A program made the position numbers and the translations under genes. 6,396 nt of DNA from Desulfonatronovibrio sp. (lineage in GTDB: Bacteria > Desulfobacterota > Desulfovibrionia > Desulfovibrionales > Desulfonatronovibrionaceae), in NCBI GenBank assembly GCA_003558575.1, contig PWPY01000091.1:1-6396 (forward strand), written 5' to 3'. The notes beneath the pieces were generated by a model. That model was not told the DNA's origin. It searched no databases and saw nothing but the letters and a program-made list of their open reading frames with translations. Shown here piece after piece: positions 1-6,187 of this stretch. How positions within the stretch are numbered: position 1 is the first letter of the stretch; every line of letters begins with the position of its first letter.

Positions 1-2758
1 ACGTGATGCTGTAGAAAGGGCCAGACGACAGCTGCCTCAGGATGCCGAGTCACCTGTTGTGCGCAAGTTGGACCTTGATTCCCAGGCCATTATGTGGCTT
101 GCCTTAGTAGGTGATGAGCGCTGGGATAATATCCGGCTTACTGAATACGCGGATAATGTTTTAAAGCCTCAGTTAGAAACTTTACGCGGTGTTGGGAGAG
201 TTATCGTGGGCGGGGCCAGGAACTATGCTGTGAGGATCAAGATTGATCCCGAGCGACTTGCTGCGTACGACTTAGCTATTCAGGATGTAGTAAACACCAT
301 TCAGGCAGAAAACGTTGATATCCCGTCGGGACGTATTGAAGGAGTTTCCAGAGAATTCCTTATTCGGACCAAAGGGCAGTTTTCTGAAGCAGCTCCCTTT
401 AATGATCTTATCATAGCATACAGAGATGGATCTCCTGTGAGGCTGTCAGATGTTGGTCAGGCAGAGGATGGCGTGGAAAGCGACAGGCAGCTGGCCCGTT
501 TTTCCGGAGAAGATACTGTTGGTCTGGGTGTGGTCAAGCAGACCGGAGCCAACACAGTAGAACTGGCAGATCTGGTTAAATCAAGAATTCAGGAACTTTC
601 CCATTCCTTTCCTCCCGGCCTTGAGTATCGTCAGGCTATGGATGCCTCCGCATATATCAAAGAAAATATTAATGACCTCCGGACGACCATCCTCATTGCA
701 GCCTTTCTGGTTATAGTTGTTGTCCTTGCATTTTTGCGCAGCGGTCGAGGTACCATTGTTGTTGCTCTGGCAATACCCACTTCATTGCTCATAGGTCTGG
801 CCTTTATAAATATTATGGGATTCAGCATCAATGTTCTGACCATGCTGGCTTTGATCCTGGTAATAGGAATTGTTGTTGATGATGCTATTGTTGTGCTGGA
901 AAGAAGCTTTTACCACATGGAAAATGGTGCAGATGCCATGCCTGCTGCAAGGGTGGGAACAACTGAAGTGGCTTTTCCCGCATTGGCCAACTCTTTGTCC
1001 TTAGCTGCAGTGTTTATCCCTGTTGCTTTTACCGGGGGGATTATCGGCAGATTCTTTTTTGAATTCGGGCTTACAGTTGCTGTTACAGTATTTGCCTCCA
1101 CCTTTGTTGCCCTGACCCTTACTCCCATGCTTTGTTCCAGATTACTCAAGTACAAACCCCGCAAAAGTTTTTTTTATCAGCTCTCTGAACGCCATCTTAA
1201 AGGACTGGAAAGTTTTTATGTCTGGATTCTTAAGGGTGCGTTCAAACGAAGGGGACTGGTGGTTACCATTGCTATTTTTGCCTTTGGCCTGGGCATAGCC
1301 GCACTTATGAATACGCCTCAGGAATTTCAGGCAGATGAGGACAGGTCCCGTTTTATGCTTGTTTTTGAAACTCCTGAAGGCTCAACAATCCGGGAGACAG
1401 ACGCCTTTGCCCGCAAGATTGAAGCTGGACTGGATAGAGATCCCAATATCAGTCATCAATTCCTTGCTGTTGGCATGGGGCCGGCAGGCACTGGTCCGCC
1501 TAACAGTGGTATTGCTTTTGTTACATTGACCCCAAGACAGGACCGTGAAATTCATCAAAATGAAGTTATGCAGAACTTCAGAGGAGTTCTTGGGTCAATT
1601 CCAGATGGACGAGCCTTTGTTCTGGAACTGACACCTGGGGGTGTGGGAGGGTCACCCATAGAAGTGGTGTTGAAAAACCCAGACCTTGAGGAATTAGATA
1701 TTCTCCAGAACAGGATAATGGGATGGATGCGCTCTCAGCCTGAATGGTTTGTGGGTGTGCGCAGCGATCTGGAGCTAAATAAGCCTCAGATTGACGTTAC
1801 AGTTGACAGGGAAAGGGCTTCAGAAATGGGAGTGTCTGTGGCCAGTATTTCCAATACGCTTCGCTACGTCCTGGGGCAGACAGAAATATCCAAAATCGAA
1901 AGACTGGCAGAACGCTACGATGTTATAACAGATGTCCTGGGCCGGGGAGAGATGTCTCCGGATTTCCTGCGAAATATATATGTTCGTAACAGTAATGAAC
2001 AGTTAGTGTCCTTAGATGGTCTGGTCATTATAGAGGAAACTGTAGGCCCCAGTGAGATTAACAGGTTTAACCGGATGCGTTCAGCCACCATATCGTCATC
2101 AATTCCTCCAGGAGTGGCCATGGGAGATGCGGTCAATCTTCTGGAAGAACATTTAAGTTCTGAACTTCCTCCAGGCACTGATTATGAACTGGCTGGAATG
2201 TCTCAGGTTTTTGCTGAATCCTTTTATTACCTGACCATAACCATTATTTTTTCCGTTATATTTATTTATCTGGTACTTTCAGCCCAGTTTGAGTCATTTA
2301 TTTATCCCTTGACCATCATGACCTCATTGCCTCTGGCAACAGTGGGTGCTTTTGGATCTCTCTGGCTTATGGGAATGAATTTTAATGTATACGCTTTTAT
2401 CGGGCTGATAATGCTTATGGGGCTTGTTACCAAAAATTCCATACTTCTTATTGACTATACCAATATTCTTGTGGCCAGAGGAAGGAAGCCTTTTGACGCG
2501 GCTCAGGAGGCTGCAAGAGAGCGATTCAGACCAGTGCTTATGACGGCATTTTCAACCATTCTGGGGATGATGCCTTTGGCTCTCGGTTTTGGGACAGGTG
2601 GCGAGGCCAGGGCACCTCTTGGCATTTCCATTGTGGCCGGGCTTTTTACTTCCACAGTCTTGACCCTGGTGGTTATTCCAGTTGTATACACGCTTTATGA
2701 TCAGCTTCAGAATTTTATCTGGAGGGTTCTGGGCCGGGAAGTTAAACAGAGTAGATAG
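1..2758 (+). CDS. RND-family (HAE1/AcrB-like) efflux pump inner-membrane subunit, 5' partial
   Basis: This is the proton-driven inner-membrane subunit of a tripartite efflux pump, which normally works with a periplasmic adaptor and an outer-membrane channel. The frame is open from base 2 to the left edge (visible ...AVERARRQLP...), so the GTG at 59 is an internal Val and not the start. About 918 residues are visible against roughly 1,040 in AcrB, so the first TM segment and early porter domain are missing. Counting from the codon at 59, the TM4 proton-relay pair is D274-D275 in GIVVDDAIVVLE, the TM10 lysine is K792 in GLVTKNSILLID, and the arginine of RFRPVLMT is R824; these match AcrB D407/D408, K940 and R971. 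VDDAIVVLE favours the drug/hydrophobe (HAE1) class over the heavy-metal class. All catalytic residues seen are intact and the C-terminus is complete. The substrate cannot be read from the sequence. The adaptor gene probably lies just upstream. Confidence 0.96.
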   Translation, partial: RDAVERARRQLPQDAESPVVRKLDLDSQAIMWLALVGDERWDNIRLTEYADNVLKPQLETLRGVGRVIVGGARNYAVRIKIDPERLAAYDLAIQDVVNTIQAENVDIPSGRIEGVSREFLIRTKGQFSEAAPFNDLIIAYRDGSPVRLSDVGQAEDGVESDRQLARFSGEDTVGLGVVKQTGANTVELADLVKSRIQELSHSFPPGLEYRQAMDASAYIKENINDLRTTILIAAFLVIVVVLAFLRSGRGTIVVALAIPTSLLIGLAFINIMGFSINVLTMLALILVIGIVVDDAIVVLERSFYHMENGADAMPAARVGTTEVAFPALANSLSLAAVFIPVAFTGGIIGRFFFEFGLTVAVTVFASTFVALTLTPMLCSRLLKYKPRKSFFYQLSERHLKGLESFYVWILKGAFKRRGLVVTIAIFAFGLGIAALMNTPQEFQADEDRSRFMLVFETPEGSTIRETDAFARKIEAGLDRDPNISHQFLAVGMGPAGTGPPNSGIAFVTLTPRQDREIHQNEVMQNFRGVLGSIPDGRAFVLELTPGGVGGSPIEVVLKNPDLEELDILQNRIMGWMRSQPEWFVGVRSDLELNKPQIDVTVDRERASEMGVSVASISNTLRYVLGQTEISKIERLAERYDVITDVLGRGEMSPDFLRNIYVRNSNEQLVSLDGLVIIEETVGPSEINRFNRMRSATISSSIPPGVAMGDAVNLLEEHLSSELPPGTDYELAGMSQVFAESFYYLTITIIFSVIFIYLVLSAQFESFIYPLTIMTSLPLATVGAFGSLWLMGMNFNVYAFIGLIMLMGLVTKNSILLIDYTNILVARGRKPFDAAQEAARERFRPVLMTAFSTILGMMPLALGFGTGGEARAPLGISIVAGLFTSTVLTLVVIPVVYTLYDQLQNFIWRVLGREVKQSR

Positions 2759-2766
2759 TGATGGGC

Positions 2767-2774
2767 AGGAGAGG
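2767..2774 (+). promoter_or_regulatory. Ribosome binding site for the 98-residue gene
   Basis: AGGAGAGG lies 9 bases before the GTG at 2784. It sits in the 25-base gap after the pump stop codon and supports both the GTG start and co-transcription with the pump. Confidence 0.7.
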
Positions 2775-2783
2775 TAGTTTTAC

Positions 2784-3080
2784 GTGAAATTAGTGCATAT
2801 AAGTTTCCGTTTTGAATATTCTGACGATATTGATTTTATTCTGGATAAACAGGGCATTACTGACTTTGTGCGTTATTCCATGATAGAGGGAAAGGGCCAG
2901 GATGGAAAACATTTCGGAACCCAGGTTTTTCCTGGAAGTTTTACAGTTGTCCAGGCCAGGGTTGATGATGACCAGGTGAAAAAACTGTTCAGAGATCTTG
3001 ATGAATTCAGGCTGCGCAAAAAATCCCATGAGCATTTAAGGGCCATGGTCCTGCCTGTGGAGGACAGCCTGGGTTTCTAA
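2784..3080 (+). CDS. Small cytoplasmic protein, possibly PII-like, in an RND pump operon
   Basis: This 98-residue protein starts at GTG 2784, supported by the AGGAGAGG site, and follows the pump gene on the same strand by 25 bases. It has no signal peptide or membrane segment and is rich in charged residues. The pattern looks like alternating beta-strand and helix: a strand (KLVHISFRF), a helix region around the DDIDFILDKQGI stretch, a central GTQVFPGSFTVVQARVDD segment, an amphipathic helix (DQVKKLFRDLDEFR) and a final strand (LRAMVLPVE). This suggests a ferredoxin/PII-like alpha-beta fold. From memory, small proteins with a similar G-T-x-V-x-P segment occur beside RND pumps in other bacteria. 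The fold and any regulatory role are inferences. That the gene is real is well supported by its ribosome binding site, position and coding-like composition. Confidence 0.85.
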   Translation: MKLVHISFRFEYSDDIDFILDKQGITDFVRYSMIEGKGQDGKHFGTQVFPGSFTVVQARVDDDQVKKLFRDLDEFRLRKKSHEHLRAMVLPVEDSLGF

Positions 3081-3086
3081 CCAGTC

Positions 3087-3105
3087 TGCATCATGCTATG
3101 TTGCA
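3087..3105. terminator. Small symmetric hairpin between convergent operons (weak candidate terminator)
   Basis: TGCA-t-CAT-gct-ATG-t-TGCA folds into a 7-bp stem with one T-T mismatch and a 3-base loop. It is centred in the 35-base gap between the two convergent stop codons. Being symmetric, it could act on both strands. It is AT-rich and has no T-run on either side, so it is not a standard intrinsic terminator. Confidence 0.3.
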
Positions 3106-3115
3106 AGTCTATTCT

Positions 3116-3819
3116 TCACAGAGGTAGTAGATCTTTTCCTAGATATGCCGCGATTAGAACCATTCCAACCATAAGAGAAATATAAGCTTTTTTTATGCGC
3201 AATGCAGCCAGGGCACTTATAGAGGCTATCAAGATCAGGTGAGGCCATTGGATTATATTTTCCAGGGGCAGATAAATATGAATAAAGCTGAATATTCCCA
3301 ATAAAAGATAAATTCCCAACAAACCAGTGATTAGATAAATCAAAAAAGACTGAATAACTGACGTCCTGATCATAAGATCGGGTCTGTATTTCGCAGGTGT
3401 CTTTCTGGTCTGCTGAAGTATAACATTGTAGTTTTTATTCTGCCCTGTACGTTGCACCCCTTCTAACCATGAGGATAAAAAAGCTATGGGTATAGTCATT
3501 ATCATCAGTGGAAGGATCTGTGACGTATGGGCAAGACCGAAGATTTCCATTAGACAGATGGTGGCTACAACACAAAAGATGGCGTTGGGAGGAATAAAGG
3601 TTCCTGCAGGTATGATGTCTATCCACAGCAGTTCAAAAAAAACCGCAATATACATTGCAGTGAAAATATCATCGGTAAACATGGAAAGAATAAAACCCAC
3701 CACAAGGGGTCTATCTAAGAGGCTTGCGTGGATGGTAAATCTGGTCAGGGAAAACAGGGCAAAAAAAAACCGCCAAATATTACCATGCTGTGAGTACTGA
3801 AATCAGCTAAGTTTACCAT
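3116..3819 (-). CDS. PTS mannose/sorbose-family EIIC membrane component, apparent frameshift near the 5' end
   Basis: EIIC forms the sugar channel of mannose-type PTS permeases together with EIID. The long frame (GTG 3703 to stop 3116, 195 residues) is mostly hydrophobic and carries ELLWIDIIPAGTFIPPNA, matching the EIIC pattern E-L-L-W...P...PP. Family-like sequence continues upstream of that GTG (ALFSLTRFTIHASLLDRPLV, recalling L-S-L-D-R...SRPLV of homologues), so 3703 is too far inside. The frame containing those residues has no good start before its stop at 3803-3805. In another frame, ATG 3819 overlaps the EIIB stop by 7 bases, follows AGGTGG, and reads MVNLADFSTHSMVIFGG into nine T residues, then ends at TGA 3745-3747 after 24 residues. 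Adding one T, or a -1 slip, joins the two parts into a 234-residue protein of near-normal family length. It may be a sequencing error, a mutation, or real slippage. No EIID gene follows. Confidence 0.85.
3761..3769 (-). other. T9 homopolymer at the EIIC frame break
   Basis: The - strand reads GGCGG, then nine T, then GCCCTG. From ATG 3819 the frame is GGT TTT TTT TTG CCC TGT TTT CCC TGA; the EIIC frame needs GCC CTG next. Ten T, or seven, would restore the frame. The end of the tract also fits the -1 slippery heptamer form U UUU UUG in the right register, and a slip there leads directly into GCC. No strong hairpin is visible within 10 bases downstream. A weak one (ACCATCCAC with GTGGTGGGT, two mismatches) begins about 24 bases downstream. 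Confidence 0.8.
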
Positions 3820-4277
3820 TCATCCACCTGAATATGTTTGTGGGGCACGCACCTGAAGTCCAGGCCAACTCCTTTTTTATTGAAAAAATTAAGACAGGAG
3901 CAATCGTCACGGCTCAAGGCTATATGAGAGCAAATCTGCTTTCTGCCAGGTCCGTAATGGATATTACCTATATTGATGGACTGGAAAATTAGTCCTTTTT
4001 CAAAGGCCTGACGGGCGTCAGAACATTTAGAAAAAAGGATGAAAAGAGAAGAGAGGCGGGATTTGAATTTTTTACGGACCATCTCTATGGATTCATTAAC
4101 AGGAGTAAAAAGGATTTCAATGCCCTGGGGAACAGCCAGTCCCATTATCTCCTGCCTTACAACATCGTTGGCTAATTCATCATGGACAACCATCAGGGAC
4201 TTAGCCCTGGTAAAGGGAAGCCAGGCTTCGATTACCTGACCGTGAATGAGTCGATTGTCAACGCGTACCCAGAACAT
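3813..4277 (-). CDS. PTS mannose/sorbose-family EIIB component
   Basis: EIIB is the cytoplasmic phosphocarrier that takes phosphate from EIIA on a histidine and passes it to sugar entering through EIIC/EIID. The 154-residue product opens with WVRVDNRLIHGQV, the family signature. H12 is the expected phosphorylated residue, and family members usually show R-I-D-x-R-L-I-H-G-Q-V. The rest also fits, including VHDELANDVVRQEI and a C-terminal LDFRCVP close to the family's R-A-V-P segment. The length is normal (about 155-165). ATG 4277 lies 6 bases after the EIIA stop, with AAGAAGG at 4289-4295 inside the end of EIIA. Its stop overlaps the EIIC start. Several cysteines occur in the last third (CSHIALSRDDCSC), which I cannot interpret. 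The sugar cannot be deduced. Confidence 0.95.
   Translation of the reverse strand: MFWVRVDNRLIHGQVIEAWLPFTRAKSLMVVHDELANDVVRQEIMGLAVPQGIEILFTPVNESIEMVRKKFKSRLSSLFILFSKCSDARQAFEKGLIFQSINIGNIHYGPGRKQICSHIALSRDDCSCLNFFNKKGVGLDFRCVPHKHIQVDEW
3824..3829 (-). promoter_or_regulatory. Ribosome binding site deciding the EIIC start
   Basis: AGGTGG on the - strand lies 4 bases before ATG 3819. AGGTG pairs with the 5' part of the anti-Shine-Dalgarno, for which short spacing is suitable. The ATG overlaps the EIIB end (GAATGGTAA), suggesting translational coupling. This is the main evidence that EIIC starts at 3819 and not at GTG 3703. Confidence 0.65.
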
Positions 4278-4283
4278 TTTCTG

Positions 4284-4706
4284 TTAGACCTTCTTGGGGG
4301 CATCAGGGATTTTGCGTTTGAGAACATCTCCGGCCACCAGGATTCCCTGTTTGCCCGCGCTTTTAATTTCCTGGGCCAGGTCATTGATTTTTTTGTCTCT
4401 GCCACTAAAGGTCTTGAGGAGCATGGGGAGATTTACTCCGGTTATAACTTCAGTCCGCCCCTGAGTTAAAAGAGACAGGCTGATATTGGTGGGGGTTCCT
4501 CCAAACATATCTGTTAGGATAATTACTCCACTTCCGCTATCAAGCTCTTTGACCTTTGTTTTGAGCTCTTCAATAATTTCATTCATGGGCTTGGATACGT
4601 CTACACCAAGGGCGCAGCAGCTTTCATCATCTCCCATGATCATGGTTGCAGCACTAAGCAGGCTTTCACCGAAATTGCCGTGGGTAACCAGAATAATTCC
4701 AATCAT
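4284..4706 (-). CDS. PTS mannose-family EIIA component
   Basis: EIIA-Man accepts phosphate from HPr and passes it to EIIB. The 140-residue protein matches the single-domain form. It begins MIGIILVTHGNFGESLL, with H9 the expected phosphorylation site (V-T-H-G), and contains the conserved LTDMFGGTPTN segment. It is separate from EIIB, unlike the fused E. coli ManX. ATG 4706 puts the VTHG motif at the usual distance from the N-terminus, although the upstream TTAAGAAA is a weak ribosome binding site. It is the first gene after the 121-base gap following rapZ, and sits 6 bases before EIIB. All key residues are present, so it looks able to receive phosphate even if EIIC is defective. Confidence 0.95.
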   Translation of the reverse strand: MIGIILVTHGNFGESLLSAATMIMGDDESCCALGVDVSKPMNEIIEELKTKVKELDSGSGVIILTDMFGGTPTNISLSLLTQGRTEVITGVNLPMLLKTFSGRDKKINDLAQEIKSAGKQGILVAGDVLKRKIPDAPKKV

Positions 4707-4761
4707 TTTCTTAATTCACGCGTTTTGGGTTAAGCTGTGATAACTTTTGATTTTATGAGAT

Positions 4762-4780
4762 GGATGGTCCACTACTTAGT
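4762..4780. repeat. Imperfect direct repeat, copy A
   Basis: GGATG-(4 bases)-ACTACTTA-G-T on the + strand. The same GGATG...ACTACTTA-N-T arrangement recurs at 4806-4826 with a 6-base internal spacer; the ACTACTTA blocks start 46 bases apart. Confidence 0.5.
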
Positions 4781-4788
4781 TTCCATCC
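4762..4788 (-). other. Hairpin 2 in the rapZ-EIIA gap, alternative to hairpin 1
   Basis: On the - strand GGATGG (4788-4783) pairs perfectly with CCATCC (4767-4762) around a 15-base loop. Inside the loop ACT and AGT can add three pairs. It uses 4784-4788, the 3' arm of hairpin 1, so formation of one prevents the other, as in attenuators and riboswitch-like leaders. Confidence 0.4.
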
Positions 4789-4810
4789 CGAAAGTCTTTC
4801 TTTTCGGATG
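4784..4810 (-). other. Hairpin 1 in the rapZ-EIIA gap
   Basis: On the - strand CATCCGAAA (4810-4802) pairs with TTTCGGGATG (4793-4784), giving 9 bp with one bulged G and an 8-base loop. The arm 4784-4788 is also needed by hairpin 2, so the two exclude each other. No T-run follows, so it is not a standard terminator. Confidence 0.45.
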
Positions 4811-4826
4811 TTGAAAACTACTTAAT
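4806..4826. repeat. Imperfect direct repeat, copy B
   Basis: GGATG-(TTGAAA)-ACTACTTA-A-T on the + strand. It partners copy A at 4762-4780 and begins just after the end of rapZ. Its GGATG is also the outer arm of the hairpin at 4784-4810. Confidence 0.5.
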
Positions 4827-4827
4827 A

Positions 4828-5721
4828 TCAACCCAGGTTGAAGTGCCTGTGCTCCATGGACACCAGATATCCCTGGTCCCGGAGGAACTGGGCAATATTT
4901 TCAACCACTGCAACGGATCGATGTCTCCCGCCAGTACATCCACAAGCAAGGGTAAGCCTGTACCTGCCTTCTGCAACAAACAAGGGAATCAGAAAAGACA
5001 GGTAATCTCTGGTTCGGGAAATAAAGTCAGTTCCGGGATTTTTTCCCAGGACAAACTCCTTCACTGACTGATCTTTGCCTGATAGGGGGCGCAGCTTTAG
5101 ATCAAAGTACGGGTTGGGCAAAAATCTCAGATCAAAGACCATATCAGCTTCAGAAGGCACTCCATACTTAAAGCCAAAGGAAATCATGTGAATACGTATC
5201 CCGGAAAAAGAATGATGCAGACATTCCCATTTTTCCTGGATAACTCTTCGCAAATCATGAATAGAGAATCCTGAGGTGTCAAGAACCAGGTGAGCATCTG
5301 ATCTCAGGGTATTCAATATAGTCTTTTCTTTTTCCAGTGCCTGCTCAAGCCCCAGAGATTTAGATTCCAAAGGATGGGGACGCCTGGTTGTAGCATACCT
5401 TCGAACCAGGATATTTTCTGCAGCCTCAAGGAAAATTATCTGTAAAGAAATGCTGGAATCATCAATCTTTTGTCTGACCATTTCCCATTCAGAGGCAAAG
5501 TCTGACTGGCGAAGATCCATACCCAAGGCCACTCCCCGGTAATTTTTGGGATTTTCCCGGGAAAAAAGCTCTAATATCGATGGGACAAGGCTCACTGGCA
5601 GACCGTCCACAGTAAAAAATCCCAGGTCTTCGAATACATTGAGGGCTGTGCTTTTTCCAGCTCCTGATAGTCCAGTGACAATAATCAGGGGGTAGCAGCT
5701 CCTAACTTGCCGGGAATCCAT
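4828..5721 (-). CDS. rapZ: RapZ/YvcJ-family nucleotide-binding protein
   Basis: RapZ is a cytoplasmic P-loop protein. In E. coli it is an adaptor that delivers the sRNA GlmZ to RNase E and senses glucosamine-6-phosphate; in other bacteria the homologue YvcJ is a GTP/ATP-binding protein of less clear role. With the start at ATG 5721 (297 residues), the Walker A motif GLSGAGKS is residues 17-24, VDGLP follows at 38-42, and the family C-terminal motif GCTGGRHRSV is 261-270. FGFKYGVP and the region from FDLRFLPNP to LRPLSGKD are also typical. I prefer ATG 5721 because AGGA lies 8 bases upstream and homologues begin only a few residues before the P-loop. ATG 5760 would add 13 residues (310 in all) and overlap ptsN by 25 bases. 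The product ends MEHRHFNLG, without the basic KRK tail that E. coli RapZ uses to bind RNA. Confidence 0.96.
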   Translation of the reverse strand: MDSRQVRSCYPLIIVTGLSGAGKSTALNVFEDLGFFTVDGLPVSLVPSILELFSRENPKNYRGVALGMDLRQSDFASEWEMVRQKIDDSSISLQIIFLEAAENILVRRYATTRRPHPLESKSLGLEQALEKEKTILNTLRSDAHLVLDTSGFSIHDLRRVIQEKWECLHHSFSGIRIHMISFGFKYGVPSEADMVFDLRFLPNPYFDLKLRPLSGKDQSVKEFVLGKNPGTDFISRTRDYLSFLIPLFVAEGRYRLTLACGCTGGRHRSVAVVENIAQFLRDQGYLVSMEHRHFNLG

Positions 5722-5729
5722 AGTCTCTA

Positions 5730-5733
5730 TCCT
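5730..5733 (-). promoter_or_regulatory. Ribosome binding site supporting the shorter rapZ start
   Basis: AGGA on the - strand lies 8 bases before ATG 5721 and just inside the gap after the ptsN stop (5736). The competing ATG 5760 has only a poor purine stretch (AGAGATGAG) very close to it. Confidence 0.5.
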
Positions 5734-5735
5734 GT

Positions 5736-6185
5736 TCAGGTCTTGTTTATCAGATTCCATAGCTCATCTCTGTCCCGGGCACGCATGTACGCGTCTCTAA
5801 AAGCCTGATTCTGAAGCATCCTGGATATGAAGGCCAGAATCTTCAAATGTTTGCCAGCGCTTTTTTCCGGAGCAAGTACAAGAAAAAAGATATGCACCAG
5901 TTTATGGTCCAGGGCGGCAAAGTCTACACCAGAACTGCTCCTTGCAGTTACAAGGAGAACCTGATCCAAATGCTCAAGTTTTCCGTGAGGTATGGCTACG
6001 CCATCGCCAATGCCCGTGGTTCCAAGGTTTTCCCTTGTCAGAAGAACATCATAAACCTCTTTCTGATTCAGAAAAGAATACTTTTCAGTAAGAGGCTTAA
6101 TGAGTTCAGCCAGGACCTCATTTTTGGTCCTGGCTGAAAGCTCTTCAATTATCTGGTTTTTATGGGTATATTCAGATAGATTCAT
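5736..6185 (-). CDS. ptsN: Nitrogen-type PTS EIIA protein (EIIA-Ntr)
   Basis: EIIA-Ntr is a regulatory phosphoprotein that does not itself carry sugar. In proteobacteria its phosphorylation state controls targets such as potassium transport and other regulators. The 149-residue protein fits the PTS_EIIA type-2 family: VLLTRENLGTTGIGDGVAIPHGKL carries the expected phosphorylated H67, matching His73 of E. coli PtsN. The segments SSGVDFAALDHKLVHIFFLVLAP and HLKILAFISRML are standard for the family. The length is slightly below the usual 150-165 and the protein looks complete. ATG 6185 lies 2 bases after the hpf stop, with CAGG about 9 bases upstream, so the two are almost certainly co-transcribed. 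rapZ follows by 14 bases, the same order as in the E. coli rpoN operon. Confidence 0.97.
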   Translation of the reverse strand: MNLSEYTHKNQIIEELSARTKNEVLAELIKPLTEKYSFLNQKEVYDVLLTRENLGTTGIGDGVAIPHGKLEHLDQVLLVTARSSSGVDFAALDHKLVHIFFLVLAPEKSAGKHLKILAFISRMLQNQAFRDAYMRARDRDELWNLINKT

Positions 6186-6187
6186 AT

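Larger units (their letters stand above)
4707..4827 (-). promoter_or_regulatory. 121-base gap before EIIA with repeats and alternative hairpins
   Basis: This is the only sizeable gap in the operon. It holds two imperfect direct repeats and two hairpins that compete for one strand (listed separately). I see no convincing sigma-70 pair. CATAAA at 4753-4758 (- strand) is -10-like but has only a poor -35. I also see no sigma-54 TGGCAC-N5-TTGC site. Neither hairpin is followed by a T-run on the - strand. A processing site, an attenuator or a protein-binding region are all possible; the call rests only on the structure seen. Confidence 0.35.

Noticed and set aside
59..61. GTG at 59 as the start of the RND gene
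   Set aside because: The same frame is open to the left edge and encodes AcrB-like sequence upstream, and the first TM and porter parts are missing, so the gene begins outside the window.
3701..3703. GTG at 3703 as the start of EIIC
   Set aside because: Conserved EIIC residues are encoded upstream of it, it has no clear ribosome binding site, and it would leave a 110-base gap after EIIB in an otherwise tight operon.
3486..3800. 104-codon open frame on the + strand opposite EIIC
   Set aside because: It is antisense to a clear membrane-protein gene, shows no family-like motif and looks like a shadow frame.
4182..4469. 95-codon + strand frame opposite EIIA/EIIB
   Set aside because: It spans the junction of two well-supported - strand genes and has no recognisable features.
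4707..4827. A sigma-54 promoter before EIIA, as might be expected beside an rpoN-linked cluster
   Set aside because: No TGGCAC-N5-TTGC match could be found on the - strand; TGGACC occurs but lacks the GC at -12.
5847..6137. 96-codon + strand frame opposite ptsN
   Set aside because: It is fully antisense to ptsN, whose motifs and active-site histidine are clear.
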